Of a stretch of 64,000 nt of DNA, positions 31,791 to 45,228 are shown piece by piece (positions within the stretch are counted from its first letter, which is position 1; the number at the start of each line of letters is the position of its first letter). The DNA lies in assembly GCF_018873765.1 (NCBI RefSeq), contig NC_057925.1, forward strand, positions 11,915,568 to 11,979,567, in the 5' to 3' direction. The DNA is from Telopea speciosissima (Eukaryota; Streptophyta; Magnoliopsida; Proteales; Proteaceae). The position numbers and the translations under genes are program-made. The notes beneath the pieces are model-generated. The model was not told the DNA's origin. It saw nothing but the letters and a program-made list of their open reading frames with translations, and ran no database searches.

Positions 31791-31934
31791 TTTTTTTCCT
31801 CCTCAGATCAGTTCTTTGAAAGGATGAGAAAAGCAAGTAGTTTAGACTTGAACAGAGCAAAGAGCAAAGAGCAAAGAGCAGAGCGAAGGGAGGAAGATCT
31901 GTTAAAAACAGGTAAGTGTCTAAAACTTAAATAA

Positions 31935-32090
31935 GACTAACGCAGTTGGCTCCTGGAACATTCCCCCCTCCCCGGTTCCATTTCAATTTGGATCTTCTAC
32001 TGCCGAGTTGCCCGATAGGACTGTGCTGTTCAGATACGATGCTACGTGCAATGTCTGTCTTACCCCTGCCCAAATGCCTTGTCCGTCTAT
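31935..32090. mobile_element. SINE-like head with nested insertion, gene 3 promoter
   Basis: Box A-like TAACGCAGTTGG (31938-31949) and GGTTCCA (31974-31980) align with the SINE-like head upstream of gene 2. Segment 31980-32083 is extra here and is an inverted relative of the repeat at 5300-5425. The shared TCTATAGAAAAAAA tail follows. The insertion predates the gene 2/3 duplication; the nested one came later. Confidence 0.55.
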
Positions 32091-32519
32091 AGAAAAAAAA
32101 ATATATAAAACTTCCACTTTTAAAAATAAAAAATTTAACCTTATTAAAAAAATAAAAATAAAAAATTAATTTATTTGGGCATACTGTTTTCCTTGTTAAA
32201 GACAAGGCCTTCCTGTCTTCCTGAGGAGAAACGTGCGGCACACGCCAATGAATTAAAAGTTTAAAACATATAGGTCTTTATTTTCCGTGTGCATGTTGTA
32301 GTCATCACAACTGTGGATTGAGTTGACCAAAAAAAAAAAAAAGAAAAAGCAAAAAAACAAAATTTATGGATTGAGTTTTCATCAAAAAAATTAGGGCAGA
32401 GTTTCTGCGGAGGGGCTAAAAAAATTATAACAAGATGTCTTTTCAGGAGAATTTTTGAGATTTTCCAAAAATTATAACAATTTCTTTTTGAGTACTCAAA
32501 AAAAAAAAAAAAAGAGAAA

Positions 32520-33174
32520 TTTACATCTATCACCCCTGAGGTTTTAAATAATTATGTCTACACCCCTAAAATCTCAAAAATTATTTCTATTCCCTTGAGT
32601 ACTAACTCTGTTAGTTTTGGAAAGAAAAGAAAATTTTGCCCTTTCCCACTCCACCCGACCACTCTTACTGTTCATCTTCAAGGTCTTGAAGCAGATTCAC
32701 CCTGACATCACTCCCTACAATTGTAGTAGCCACCACCACCACCGCCACCACTAGCTACCGCCATACCTTCCGCCTCCCTGCTTATAGTCCCTAGCCAAGT
32801 GCCCAGTCTCACTGCGTAACATCCACCACCACCACTGCCATAACCTCCACCATTGTAACCACCCCCTCCCCCTTCGACCACCACCACCTCTACCCGCACC
32901 GTTTTTCTCACTGTATCCACCATCTCCACCACTGTAACCACAACCTCTGCTTCCAAAACCGTAACTCCCACCACGGCTGCCCCTTCCCCTATCGCCACCG
33001 AAACCATCAAACCTGTTGCACAGTACATTTTTCTCCAAGAACCAACGACATTTATCCCCATATTTTTGAGATCCTCCAGCGTCAAGAGCAGTAAAACTTC
33101 ATCATCCACCTCATGAATCTCGAAAACTGATGCATAGCGACCTAAACCTAATCCATTGAGTCACGTCCTCACGG
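32520..33174. mobile_element. Pack-MULE-like element B, truncated
   Basis: Left TIR (TTACATCTATCACCCCTGAGG, then ATAATTATGTCTACACCCC) and inner gene fragments match element A. At 33174/33175 the sequence jumps directly into duplicon Y, so the right end is lost by rearrangement. Confidence 0.6.
32690..33170 (-). pseudogene. SAM-domain / GRP2-like chimera, copy B
   Basis: The SAM part is cleaner than in copy A. After a stop in place of the first Trp (TGA, near 33165), about 45 codons are open: GLGRYASVFEIHEVDDEV, then LTLEDLKNMGINVVG. This then runs directly into the Gly-rich segment, with the zinc-knuckle end ETGHLARDYKQGGGRYGG visible in another frame (the final knuckle Cys is replaced by Tyr). 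No intact gene. Confidence 0.6.
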
Positions 33175-35880
33175 ATATGTGTAAATACAAATGGGGTATT
33201 TGATTGAATTAGGACTTTAAAATTTGACATTCGACTAATCTGATCACGTCCTCTCTATCCAAGAAATGAAAAAGACATATCAAGTGTCCACATAATACAA
33301 TAGATGCTTATGACATTTGGAAAAATAGCAAACCTTTGTAACATTAATAATTCACCATCTTGAAATGCTAAACAATTTATGTGCATGAATGGTCCAACTG
33401 ATTATGGGTGTATGGACAATTCGTTGGAAGTGGGGGAATTTATATGGAAGTGTGGTTAGTTATTACAACCGTGTGTAGTATGTATACGTTGTTTAAGTAA
33501 CGAGGGATAAAGATAGAGCATGGAATTATCACCTAAACTTATGTCTCACGAGATTGAGGACTATAGAACCTAATATCTTCTTCTTCACTTTTTATCTCTC
33601 TTCTCCATGGTCAACTCCCTTCTACCAAGATAGGTAACGATTGGGGTCTCTGCTGGGCTCGGTTGCCCTGACTGGCCTGCTGCATAAACACGACAAAACG
33701 TAAAATAATCGCCTTACTCCCATTTATGCAAGGCGTTCAGATAAGGATAAGACAGTCATTTCACGCCTTGTTGAATCTGCGCAGGAAGATAATTGGGGTA
33801 GCCGCCCAGATGATCGTCATTGATTTCGTCATAATATGGAAGATGATTTCAATGCAAATGACTTTGTTGGTAACGTATTAATTGTTTTCTTAGCTGAAAA
33901 GGACATTTCCAGATTTCCTTTCTTATAAAAACTTAAGAAGGGAGACGTATCGTCATTGATTTCAGTTTAAGAAAAAAAGGTTTTAAATTGTAATATCATT
34001 ATTAAATATTTTATATTGTTAAATAGACATGTGAAATGATAATATAACCTTTCATTGAAATTTAAAATATATATTGTATTAAATAAGAAAAAGAATAAGA
34101 TTATGATTTTTTTCTACATCAATCTTGATTTAAAAAATTCTCCCATCTTTTAACTAAGTTGAAAGGATTTAATTTTTTCGTATTTTCTATGACGTGTGCT
34201 GTTCTTGTTAAGTGTTGGATATCTTTTTAAAAATGGATGGTGATGTCTACGAGATCACAACATAAATTTGAGTCATTAATTTTTACATTTTCTTAAGGGA
34301 AAGAGAATGCTACATGGGCGTGTGTGGTGTGTTGCCCAAGACTTGAGCACATATGGATGCACGAAATGATCGTCGACACCAGAATTTTTCACCTTTCCAT
34401 GGGGTGCGGTGGTCATTTGCATGCCCTATGTCAGGCGCAAGGGTAGCATACTACACACGCCCATGTAGTGTTCTTTCATCCCTTTTTTTTTTTTTTTTTT
34501 TTTTTTAATAAATATAAGCCATGTGCTGTCACCAGAATCGGAAATGTGCACAATAATATGTGGGGACCAATACACAACGATCATCTTTTTCAAAAATTAC
34601 AAGGTATTGTCTATAGTAAATCACAATACTCAAATTTGAGTCATTCATTTTTATTTTTTTTACCTTTTTCTTTTAATCTAAACTATCTGCTCTCACTCAT
34701 AGTTGGAAAAGTACACAATAATGTGTAGAGTACTACTACATATACATGGACAATCACTGGATGTGTGCAAATACGAAGAAGGTATTTGATTGAATTAAAT
34801 TTTAAAATTTGACATTTGACCAATCTAGATCATGTCCTCTCTATCCAAATATTGAAAAAGACATATCATCGGCATATCATCTGTCCACATAGTACAATAG
34901 ATGCTTTCGACATTTGAAAAAATAGAAAACCTTTGTAATATTAATAATTCACCATCTTGAAATGCTAAGGCTCCGTTTAGTTGCAAAGGGAATTAAAGGG
35001 AAGGCAAGTAAATTTCACTTTACTTTGCATCCATCTCCCTTTGGTTTAAAATGTAAAATAAATATTACATGTAAAATATATCTTTACTAGATATGATAAG
35101 AAATTTAAATAGTTTCTTACACAATCAATAATAACGATTACAAAGCCTTCTATTTTTAGGTTTGAAAATTTTTCCTTCCCATTCTTTTAATTTTTCTTGC
35201 AAACAAACGGAGCCTAAACAATTTTTATTTGCATGAAAGTGTTCCCTTTCAGTTAAGTAATTGATCCAACTGATTATGGGTGTACAGAGAATTAGTTGGA
35301 AGTGGGGGAAGTTATGTGGAGGTGTGGTTAGTTATTACAACCGTATATATTATGTATACGTTATTTAAGTAATGAAGGATGAAGATATCTTCTTCCTCAC
35401 TATTTATCTCTCTTCTCCATGGTCAACTCGCTTCTACCAAGCTGGGCTCGGCTGTCCCAACTGGTTTGTTGTGCAAACATAAGTGGGAATAAGGCAATCA
35501 TTTCCCGCATCGCTGTGTCTGCACAGTAAGACAGTTGGGGTAGCCGCACAATAGACAATCTTGATCCGATAGGTAAATGTACTCAAAGCACGTACATACC
35601 AAATATCGTCATTGATTTGGTCATAATATATAATATATGATTTGAATGCAAATGAGTTTGGTGGTAACGTATTAATTCGTTTTCTCAGCTGAACTTAAAA
35701 AGACATTCCCAGAGATTTCCTTTCATATAGAAACTTAAGAAGGGAGACACATCGTCATTGATTTCGTCATAGTCCAAATGGGTTTTGTGGTCTTTTATTC
35801 TTAATGTTATCCGATTGATAAAAGCCATTTATTGTACTTTTATCTTTATTCTTTAAACATGCCATCGTAAAGCTCACCAG
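33175..35880. repeat. Rearranged duplicons Y'-X'-Y''
   Basis: Order: Y' (33175-33960), X' (33961-34754), Y'' (34755-35880). Each repeats the gene 2/3 intergenic units. The MITEs at 33668-33806 and 34304-34480 are the counterparts of 27883-28024 and 27120-27303. Segment 34971-35218 (GGCTCCGTTTAGTTGCAAAG...CAAACGGAGCC) is an extra MITE with inverted ends inside Y''. No gene. Confidence 0.65.
34971..35218. mobile_element. MITE with GGCTCCGTTTAGTTGCAA ends
   Basis: Starts GGCTCCGTTTAGTTGCAAAG and ends CTTGCAAACAAACGGAGCC, inverted. It splits the word GAAATGCTAAACAATTT, which is intact at 27757 and 33364; TAA is repeated at the break. About 250 bp, AT-rich, non-coding. Confidence 0.8.
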
Positions 35881-36345
35881 ATCTAGAACACTGTGGATTG
35901 GCCCACATAGCACTACCCTCACCATCAATTTTCCATCTTTTTCTTTGTGAAAGTGGTGGATTGTTCAAAATTGGCTTGGATCAGTCAAAAATGACCAAAA
36001 GTCCATTGTATTTTTTTTTTTTTTTTTTTGTTCTGAAGCACACCAGTTTTGGGATGATTTCTATTTCAGTAGTAGGTTAATTTCATGAAATAGTTAACAA
36101 ATGGATTTTTGTTTAAGAAATTGAAATTGTTTAATTGCATCAATCTAAATATTTCAAGAATAAGAAATCCATTAGGGGGTTCAATTTTTTAGAATTTCTA
36201 AATTTCTTTGGAAGAGGGAGGCGGGGTCGAGAAGGGGTGGTAGTGGTGGTGGTGGTTGTGGCAACGGTGGTGACAATGGTGATGGTGACAACAATAATGG
36301 TAGTAGCATGATGGTGGTCAAACCATCAAGAGAAGAAGGGTGATT
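35881..36345. other. Intergenic with a GGT/GAT microsatellite-like tract
   Basis: Degenerate GGTGGT / GATGGT tract at about 36230-36320 (a related tract is at 28600-28650), and a T-run near 36010. No gene. Confidence 0.45.
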
Positions 36346-39070
36346 GTAGGTGCAACGGATGAAGATCGATCCGCGATCTCTTTCTAGGGTGGTGCCCCCG
36401 AGTGTGGGAGCGGTGCGGGGATTGTTGTTGATGGTGTAGGGAGTCGCCACCTAGATCAGGGTCTAGGACCCACTAATGGTGCCTATTCTTCAGAGAAGGG
36501 CGCTAATTAACTCCAATGACTCAATGGATGGTCTGCTCCAGATCTCTGGGTAGGTGTCAAGTTACGGGTTGGGAAGGTGCTAGGCTCCCAGCAACCGTTC
36601 GACTGACGGCCGGTCTTCCTAGACCAAACTCTATTGTATACTGTTGTGTTATGCGTATTATACACCTAATTAAACTATTTTATTTTTTGTGTTTTGATTA
36701 TCTTTGTTGAAATTTATGGACCTAATTAGGTTAATTAAAATTAATATTTTAATCCTAATTACTACCCCTAAGTTAGGTGATTATGTAGAGTCAAAATGAC
36801 CAAAATTATGAAAATACCCCTAAAGAACCAAAATATGTACAAAGACAAGAAATCACATTTAAATGCTGAAATGATTAAAACATGATTAATGGCATGCATG
36901 TGAATTATTAAACTATATACAATACTATAAAATGGTAAAATTACCAAAATGCCCCTATTAAGGCAAAAATACAAATATGCATGAAAATGCAAACTTATAC
37001 TTAAAACATGGTTATGAAAGTTAAAACATGCAAATAAAGTGATAGAAACCTTTCCAGGGCCCTAGATATGATTTGGTCGTAAAATGACCAAAATACCCCC
37101 GAGGGCAGAAGTGACTTTTTATGCATGGTTATGATTCATGGTGGGCATGTATGCATATGAAAACATTCTAAAACAACTTAAAACAGAATTTAATGCTTAG
37201 AAATGTATTTTTTCTGATTTTCTTGGATTTTCACAACAATTATAAAAATGACATCTACATCCCTAACATGGTAAGGAACACCTATTAAAATGATCAAACA
37301 TTCATGTCAGTGATTAATGATCCCATAAAATCAATCCTGATGAAATATGTATCCCATAATTTTTTTGTGAATTTTTATGCATTTATACTATTTTTAATAT
37401 TTTCTGAAATACTAAAAAGTAGGGAAAACAAAGAAAAATACAAAATCCCTATCATAGATCCGAATTGGATCAAACCAGAGCCCACACCCACTAATCAAAA
37501 CATGATATTTAACATGGGCATAATGATTTTGTCCTCCCCACCCACAGGTTCAGATTTTACATAATCCAAAATCTTTCACAGGGGCAAGAATGTCACAAAA
37601 ACCGTGATTTGGAGCTTGAGAAAATTAATGGACATCAAGCACAGTGGGAAACATCTTCCCTAAAATTTTCAGAAATTTACCACTCTTGTGTTATTTTTGA
37701 AGATTTTTTAACTGAAAACAACCTCTTTTAACTAAAGAAAATCAAAAGAAATACATAAAAACTAAATAAAGATATATAAAACCTACCCTTGAAGCGTGGA
37801 AGTGTCTGGGCTCAGTCTACATATCCTTGGATGGCCGAAATTATCGTCGGAAGGCACTGAAAGCCACTCCAAGTGTGTTTGCCCCGAATGACAAGAGTGG
37901 TGAACAAGGGGTATTTGAGGAATTTTATATGTCCATAGAAGCATGATATGGAGATATTTCTAGAATGGATGGACAGAGGGGAGAACGAACTTCACAATGA
38001 TAATTTTTTCATGAATTTTCTCGGTCCCTAAACCCTCCAAATGGCCTGTTATTTATAGGGGAAAAACTGTTCGAGGAAAGGTCTCAAAGACCCCTGGGGC
38101 CTTAATGGCTAGGATAAGGAGTGATGGGCTGGCTTGCGTGTGCCTAGGCTTGCTGTGCAGCCTGGGCTTGCGTGTACCTAGGCCTACTGGGCAGGTGGGC
38201 ATGGGTGCTGGGCCTTGTGTGGCTCAGCCAAGTGGGCATGGGGCCATGTGTGGCTCAGCCTAAATGGTGGGGGCTTGTCCCCTACTGACAGTCCAGCTGG
38301 GTCGGGTCAGGCCGGGTTGATCCTGTCGGGTCAATCCGGTCTGATTCGGATCGGTCAAAATTTTTTTCTTTTTTCTCTCTTTCTTAAAGATTCCATTTTA
38401 AAGGCCAACATTCAAATATTGATATCTTCCAATCCGTGTGGCCGATTTTGACGCGCCACATATCATCGCGAAGGTCTTAACAAGTACTTTCCATCCGTGT
38501 GGCAGCTATGGCCTGATTTTGCTTAAAAATGACAGGGATATCGAGGAAAACACATAAATGGTGTTTCACACTGATCAAGGTCCAAATGATACCGGAATTA
38601 CATGAAATTTTATGTGTAAGCACAATATGACCAAATAAAGTTATCCAAATGGTTTCAAGTCACATCGGGTGGCTTGGGTACTAAGAACCATGCCAGGGGC
38701 AAAATGGTCATTTTCATAAAAGTTATCCGATTTGGTCGAAACTTTTCGTGAAAGCTTAATATGATCAAATAAGGTCATCCAAAGTGTTTTGGACCAAATC
38801 GGGTAGTCCAGATACCGAGAACCAGGCCAGGGGTAAGACAGTCATTTTGACAAAAAGACATCAGATTGAAGTGAAATTTCACATGTGGGCTTAAAATGGT
38901 TAAACAAGGCTATCTTAGAGATTTGGGCTCTATTTGGGATAGTTTGGCTACAAAAAGTGGGGTAAGGGTAAATTGATAATTTTCTACCATTTGGTCACCT
39001 CGCAAGCCAGTTGAGCTTTAATCATCATCGCCGAATCACACTTCCAAGGTGCCAAAATTCAGCGTCTATA
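36346..39070. mobile_element. Solo LTR of a giant Ty3/gypsy (Tat/Ogre-like) retrotransposon
   Basis: 2725 bp flanked by a perfect 5-bp duplication GTGAT (36341-36345 and 39071-39075). Starts TGTAGGTGC and ends AAAATTCAGCGTCTATA, which resembles the AAAATTCAGTGTCTACA end typical of Tat/Ogre LTRs (family knowledge, not searched). The uninterrupted target is visible near 28660 (AGAAGAAGGGTGATGTTTTA). No internal domain or second LTR, so recombination between LTRs has removed the body. The terminal CA has become TA. Confidence 0.75.
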
Positions 39071-39075
39071 GTGAT

Positions 39076-40276
39076 GTTTTATTTTTGACATGAATTTATT
39101 GTTTATCCAATCAAATTAACAATGTGGTCATCAAAAAGCAAGAGTGAAATCAATTTCAATTTGCAAAATTGAAATATCTCCTCAGCTATTTCAGAAATTC
39201 TATTCTATTGGGTTCTATATCACTAAAATAAAGTGTAAAAAAAGTCACACTAAACAATTTCCAAAATAGAAATCAGACCATGAAATTGAAATAAAAATCA
39301 TACCAAATCAGACCAACAAAACACAAATTTATGGAAGATCGGCAGCAAGATTGTAGAAATTAAAAAATACTTTAAGAATTAGTTTCACTTATAAAACAGT
39401 TCAACTGCTATTTCTCTTCCAAACAAGGCCACATTTGTTTTGTTGTAAAATATTTATGAAAATTCTTGACAATTAATACAAAACTATATAAGGATTAGGA
39501 AGGGAGAAATGTTTTATTGAAATGAAACACAAAAAAATTAGAAAACATTCAATTTAAAGATTTTGATGTTATTTTCCAAAAAATTCATGATTAATGGTAC
39601 TCTTGGCATCCATGGAGAACTCCAACCTCGCCATATAACTGGATTATTTCTTTCATTCAACTGCGCTTATTATTCATGCTTAAAAAAAAAAACATAAATT
39701 TATATATAATAATTATTTTTAATATAACATTTTAAAAAAAATGCAGCCAAAAGAAAATGCTCTCCTTTATACCGTGTTTCTTTCCATTTAAATTTTGAGA
39801 TAAGTGTTTCCTGCATACAAGGATGGATCAATGGAAGCACAAGCGGAAGCATCAACATGAGCGGCATTTCTACTTGTCATGAGGATTGGATGGTCATTTC
39901 ACCCCCTCCCGCTCTTCCACCATGCTTCCCATAGAGCCTTTTATCTCACAAACATTTTGGCAAATTATCTCCACCAATTCCCTGCCCAGCCTAGTTCCCT
40001 ATTGCCTCTAAAAGGGGTGGGTGAACCCCACCTACATAGAGTGTTGGGACAAGGGTAGGGTGGTCATTGAGTCCCCTTGTTAGAGGCATTAGGAAACTGA
40101 CCCGAAAGAAAATTAGAGGGGATAAAGATCCTAACTTTTTCCTTCCGATAGAAACTTGAAAATCCTTTTTTTTTGTCTATTTCCTCATTTTCAATATTTT
40201 TACATTAAATTAACTAATGAACCTTAATTATTTCTTTGAAAAGAAGTTTTTAGAGGTTTAAAAAAAGGTCTTTATT
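39076..40276. repeat. 3' flank duplicon of gene 4 (left part)
   Basis: Matches 28680-30330 around the insertions, including a GGATCTTTATC-family MITE at about 39958-40133. It continues at 45229, after the LINE. No gene. Confidence 0.7.
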
Positions 40277-40294
40277 AAAGTGCCAAATGTTATT

Positions 40295-43200
40295 TCAACC
40301 AAAAAAATGCTACATCCTCAAGCTCAGCCGTACATGGTGGTTCAGGCTCGGCTCTCCTAGCAAATGGTCCTTTCGACTTCCAGGGAACCGGTACACGTGT
40401 CCAACTTACTACCAACCCATTAAATCAGCCACAAGTACCTTTCTCTCACAACATTCCTAATCATCAAACCCCATACCCATTAAACCAAAACCCATTAAAT
40501 TCTTCTCTCTTTCCCATGCAAAACCTAGACCTTCCACATTTCCTAGCTTCCACTAACACGTCTCTTCCCTTACCCACATTTAATCCAGGCCAATTATCAC
40601 CTCTTCAAATCCTCCAACAACCTGAGTTAAATCAAACCATAATGAATCTGCTACCCTACCTCTCAAACTTCTCCCTATCCCACAACTTAAATAACTGTAA
40701 CCCACCTGTAACCAATACACGAACCAAAGTTTTCCAACTCAGCAACTTGGTCAAACCGGCCCATTGAACCTTAATGAACGGCCTTCATTTTCTGGTCAAG
40801 GTCCAATGCGACAAAGACCAGGTTTCCTCCAAAGCATTACGGATGAACATCATTATAATGAGCCTGGAGGAACAAGCGGTTACACCTTCTCCGAAGAGAA
40901 CCCGTTTGGTGATGGAAGAGGAGATTCCAGTGAAGATAAAATGGAAGAATCAATCAAGGAGGATAAGTCTGAAGATCAGCATTTTTTATCGTTTGGCCCC
41001 GTGGTGGTTGGGGAGTACAGCCCCACGGGTCATCATGAAAATTATAAGTTGGAGTTGTCGGGGTCTAGGGAGCTCCTGACAATTCGTTCTTTGAAAAATC
41101 TCCTCAAGACTGAGAAGCCGGATATTCTGTTTCTTATGGAAGTCAGAAATAACAGGGAAAAAGTTGAGAAAATTAGAAGGCAGTTCTTGGATCATTCCTA
41201 CTTCTATGTTGAATCTATAAATTCTGCAGGAGGCTTGGCTTTATTCGGTGGGGAGATATTCAGATTGAAATTATAAATTCCAGCCTTAATTTTATTGATG
41301 CTAAAGTATCCCTAAATGGTTATTCCCTTTCTTTCTAACTGGAATTTATGGAGAGCCGAGAAAGCATCGTAGAAGGGAGGTGTGGAATGTTATTTACGCT
41401 TTTTGGTTCAGCTCGGCAAGATAGCTGGATTGCAATAGGGGACTTTAATGCATATCTGTCTTGGAAAGAAAAATCAGGAGGTAATATCTCTCCTAATAAA
41501 GATTGTGAGGTGTTTAGAGCCTTCATAGATGGGTGCAATCTTCTGGATCTTGGGTATAATGGACCTCTCTTTACCTGGAATAATAGAAGAAAAGGTAATG
41601 AGAATATTAGGATCCGGCTTGATAGAGGATTTGCGAATTCGGCTTATTGCGCAAGATAATCCAGATTTCTCAGTGATGGTTAAAGCTTTAGTAGGATCAG
41701 ATCATGCTCCAATTTGTGTGAACACCAAAGGAATCTCATCTAAACGGATCCGGCCGTTTAGATTTGAGGATATGTGGTTTTCCCATCCCGATTGTGGCAA
41801 TGTGGCGAGGGAAGGCTGGTCCATTTCTTCGGGAGAGTCGCCCAAATAGAATGGCGAAGAAAGCTGGAAAATACAAAGGTTTCCTTTAAGAAGTGGAATC
41901 GGAGGAGCTTTGGTAATATTCATGTCAAAATCCAACAGCTCAAGGAGGAGTTGGAGAAATTGCAATCTCAATCGCAGGATGAAGATTTTCAAGAGAAAGA
42001 AGAAATGATTATCACTCAATTGGAAGCAGAGTTGTTGAAAGAAGAGCTTTTTTGGAAACAGAAATCCAGAATTGATTGGATAAAAGGGGAGATTTAAATA
42101 CAAAGTTTTTCCATGTGGTTACACTCAGAAGGCGCCAAAATAATAAAATTCTCAAACTCAAATATGCTGATGGCTCATGGACCAAATCAAGCGGATGTTC
42201 ATCTCCTTCTTCAGGAGTACTTCAAGGAGATTTATAAGGAAGGGTGTACGAATGAGGCTGCAATTGAGGAGGTGATTTCGAAATTCAACCAGTGGTCCTT
42301 GAAGATGTTAATGCAAATCGTGTAGAATACCGGATTTGGAGGAGGTAAAATCAGCTCTTTTTCTCTTGCCCCTCTAAAATCTCCGGCTTTGATGGGTTTC
42401 CTCCAAAATTTTTCAAAAATTTTGGGAGGGACGTTAGAGAAGATATCTATCAATTTGTTATTGATTTCTTTAAAAATGGATCCCTCTCAACTTGGCATAA
42501 CCGTACCCTCATCGCCTAATCCCAAAGTCTAAAGATGCTGACTCTGCAGATAAGTTACTGTCCTATTAGTCTATGCTCGGTGGTAGTGAAGATTATCTCC
42601 AAGTTATTGGCTACTAGACTTAAGATGGTCTTGGACTCTATTATTGATAGCTCCCAATCGGCTTTTGTTAGAGCAGGTATATTTCCGATAATATCCTCAT
42701 AGCTCATGAACTATTTCATTTTATTAAAAAAAGGAGAAAGAAAAGCCAATCCCAATTCATGGCTATTAAAGCTGGATATGCGCAAAGCATATGAGAGAGT
42801 CAATTGGAATTTTATTGAGAGGATGTTTCTTAAATTGGGTTTCTCGAAGTGTGGGTAAAACTTGTGATGTCTTGCATCAAGTCGGTTTCATATACTCTTT
42901 TGATTAATGGATCGGAATGTGGGGATATCATCCCTACAAGGGGAATTAGACAGGAGATCCCTATCTCCAACTATTTTTTATTATTTGTGCTCAAGCTTTA
43001 TCTTCCATCCTTAATGCGGCAATTTCAAAAGGAGAGATTCATGGTATTAAAATTAGAAATCGAAAGTGAGTGTCTTCTCCCATCTTCTCTTTTTGACGAT
43101 TGTCTTCTCTTTGGTAAAGCTCATATTAAAGAGGTAATTGAAGTGAAGAAATGTCTGGATCTCTTCATCAAGCTTCCGGTCAAGAGATCAATCTTAAGAA

Positions 43201-45228
43201 GTCTGCATTACCTTCAACAAAAATACTCATGCAAAATTTAGAAGATGGTTCTCTAGAGTGCTTAAGATTCCTTACGGAGATGGTCCGGCTAGATATCTTG
43301 GTCTTCCCACAGATTTCGGCATTTCCAAAAAATTGCTCTTTGAAGATATTAAGGACAGAACTATCTCCAAATTGCAAGGGTGGAAGAAGTCTCTCCTATC
43401 GCAGCAGGTAAAGAGGTCTTATTGAAATCGCAGCCCTCCCAATGACAAATTATGCAGGTGCAAATTTTAAGCTTCCAAAATCTTCTCTGGAGGAGATTAA
43501 AAGGGCCTCTGCAAAATTTTTTGGGATGACAATTCGAGAAACATAAGCTACAGTGGGTTTCTTGGAATAGAATGTGTAATTCAAAGCAATCGGAGGTTTG
43601 GGATTTAGAGATCCGTATCTTCACAACCAAGCTTTACTTGCTAAAAATGCTTGGCGCATGATTTCAAAACCGGATTCTCTTTGGGCGAGTGATGATGAAG
43701 AATATTTACTTTCCTAGTGGAGATTTTTTAAATGCTAAAGCTGGGGCATCAACCTTCGTGGGGTTGGCGGAGTCTCCTTGAAGGTAGGGATGCTTTATCC
43801 ATTGGTCTCGTTATGGTTGGTGGGGAAGGGTGATAAAATTTCAATATGGGAGGATAATTGGATACCCTCGGCCAAGAACTTCAAAGTTATCTCCCAAAAA
43901 CCGGATGATTGCCCTGTTGAGAGAGTTTGGATCTTATTCATGCTCCAACCGGATCATGGAAGGTGGATCTTCTAGATGCTTATTTTTGCCAGGTGATAAG
44001 AGGGCGATCCTAAAAATTAGCTTGAGCTTGTTTCCCAGTGAAGATAAGATGGTTTGGGGTGGAGCGAAGTCGAGGCATTTTCTCGGTCAAGTCCATGTAT
44101 CACATGCTGAAAAATAGGAAGGAGGTTAAGATATCTAACCAATCCTCCTCTTCATCAGTTGCTAATAAGAATCATATGTCCATGACAGATCAATTGTGGA
44201 AAAGAATATGGAATGCTAAAACCCACCGAAAATCAAGCTTTTTTTGTGGAGATGCTGTGCGAGATGGAATTGCGGTTGGAGAAGGTTTCATGGCCAGGAA
44301 AATTCCTATTAATCGGCTTGCTTCGGATGTGGGGAAAGTTTGGAAATAGTTGGTCACACGCTCCTTACATGTCCCTTTGCTAGAGCCGTTTGGTTTGGCT
44401 CATCCTTATCTCACTTAACCTCTATGCCTACTTTCAATAAGATGAGCGATTGGTTGCAAGTCTTTGGAATCCTATTTTTAGCGGGGATAAAAAAGCGGCT
44501 CAAGAACGATTCTCCCCTGGCCTCTTTCTTACTTTGGTTCATTTGGAAGGCGCGTAACGATTTGATTTTCAACAATAAGCAATGGTCACCACAGCAAGTT
44601 ATTTCCATGGTGAGAAAGCTCATCAAGATTTCTCTTCGGTGGTTTGCAAACCTCCCTCAGTCTCTATTGAAGTTGAAGAGAGAAATTTTCCTTCCTCCCA
44701 TTCTTGGACTTCCCCTAATGAGCCTTTCCTTAAAATTAAGCGTGATGCAGCATGGGTTAAAAATTCTGGTAAAGGAGGTTTAGGGGTCATCATCGGGATC
44801 ATCGGGGATTCTTATACATGCTTTTTCTTCGAGGTACCTCCGTGATTCTAGTCTTTACGCTGAGCGCTTGCTATTAGAACGGGTCTTCTTCAAGTGGCTA
44901 AACTCCATTTATCTCATATTGTGGTGGAGTCGGATTGCTTAAGCCTGATTCAACAATCGAATTCAAGAAGCTTCGACTATGAAATTGATGCTGTGGGCTT
45001 TGATATTCTTCAGCTTCAAAGCTCTTTTGTTGACTGTTTTTTTTGCTTTATTCCAAGGTCGTCTAATGTGGTTGCAGACTCCTTGGCCCGGTCGGCGCCT
45101 CGGTTGAGTCACCGATGGATTGGCGTTTCCACTCTGTGGCTTCTAAATCTCTGTGAGAAAGAGGCCACTGCTTGTACTGACTCTGGTTTTCAATGAATCT
45201 TCTTTCAACCAAAAACAAAAAAAAAGAA
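40295..45228 (+). mobile_element. 5'-truncated L1-type LINE with 18-bp TSD
   Basis: Flanked by AAAGTGCCAAATGTTATT (40277-40294) and AAAGTGACAAATGTTATT (45229-45246), an 18-bp duplication with one mismatch. An A-rich 3' tail (about 45210-45228) follows TTCTTTCAACC. The pre-insertion sequence is seen in the 3' flanks of genes 3 and 5. At 4.9 kb it begins in the ORF1/ORF2 area and so lacks the 5' end. Confidence 0.9.
40764..45196 (+). pseudogene. LINE ORF2 remains: endonuclease, reverse transcriptase, zf-RVT, RNase H
   Basis: Domains in order, in shifting frames. AP-type endonuclease: PDILFLMEVRNN near 41120, IAIGDFNAYLSWKEKSGG near 41435, LDLGYNGPLFTWNN near 41545. Reverse transcriptase: VSYTLLINGSECGDIIPTRG near 42890, DDCLLFGKA near 43100. 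Zinc-binding zf-RVT: LWKRIWNAKTHRKSSFF near 44195. RNase H: VVESDCLSLIQ near 44920, SNVVADSLARSA near 45065. The catalytic F/Y-A-D-D motif reads F-D-D: the Ala codon is missing. With many frameshifts and stops, the enzyme is dead. Confidence 0.9.

Noticed and set aside
36181-36450. Pro-rich minus-strand frame
   Set aside because: Produced by a GGT/GAT microsatellite and part of the solo LTR.
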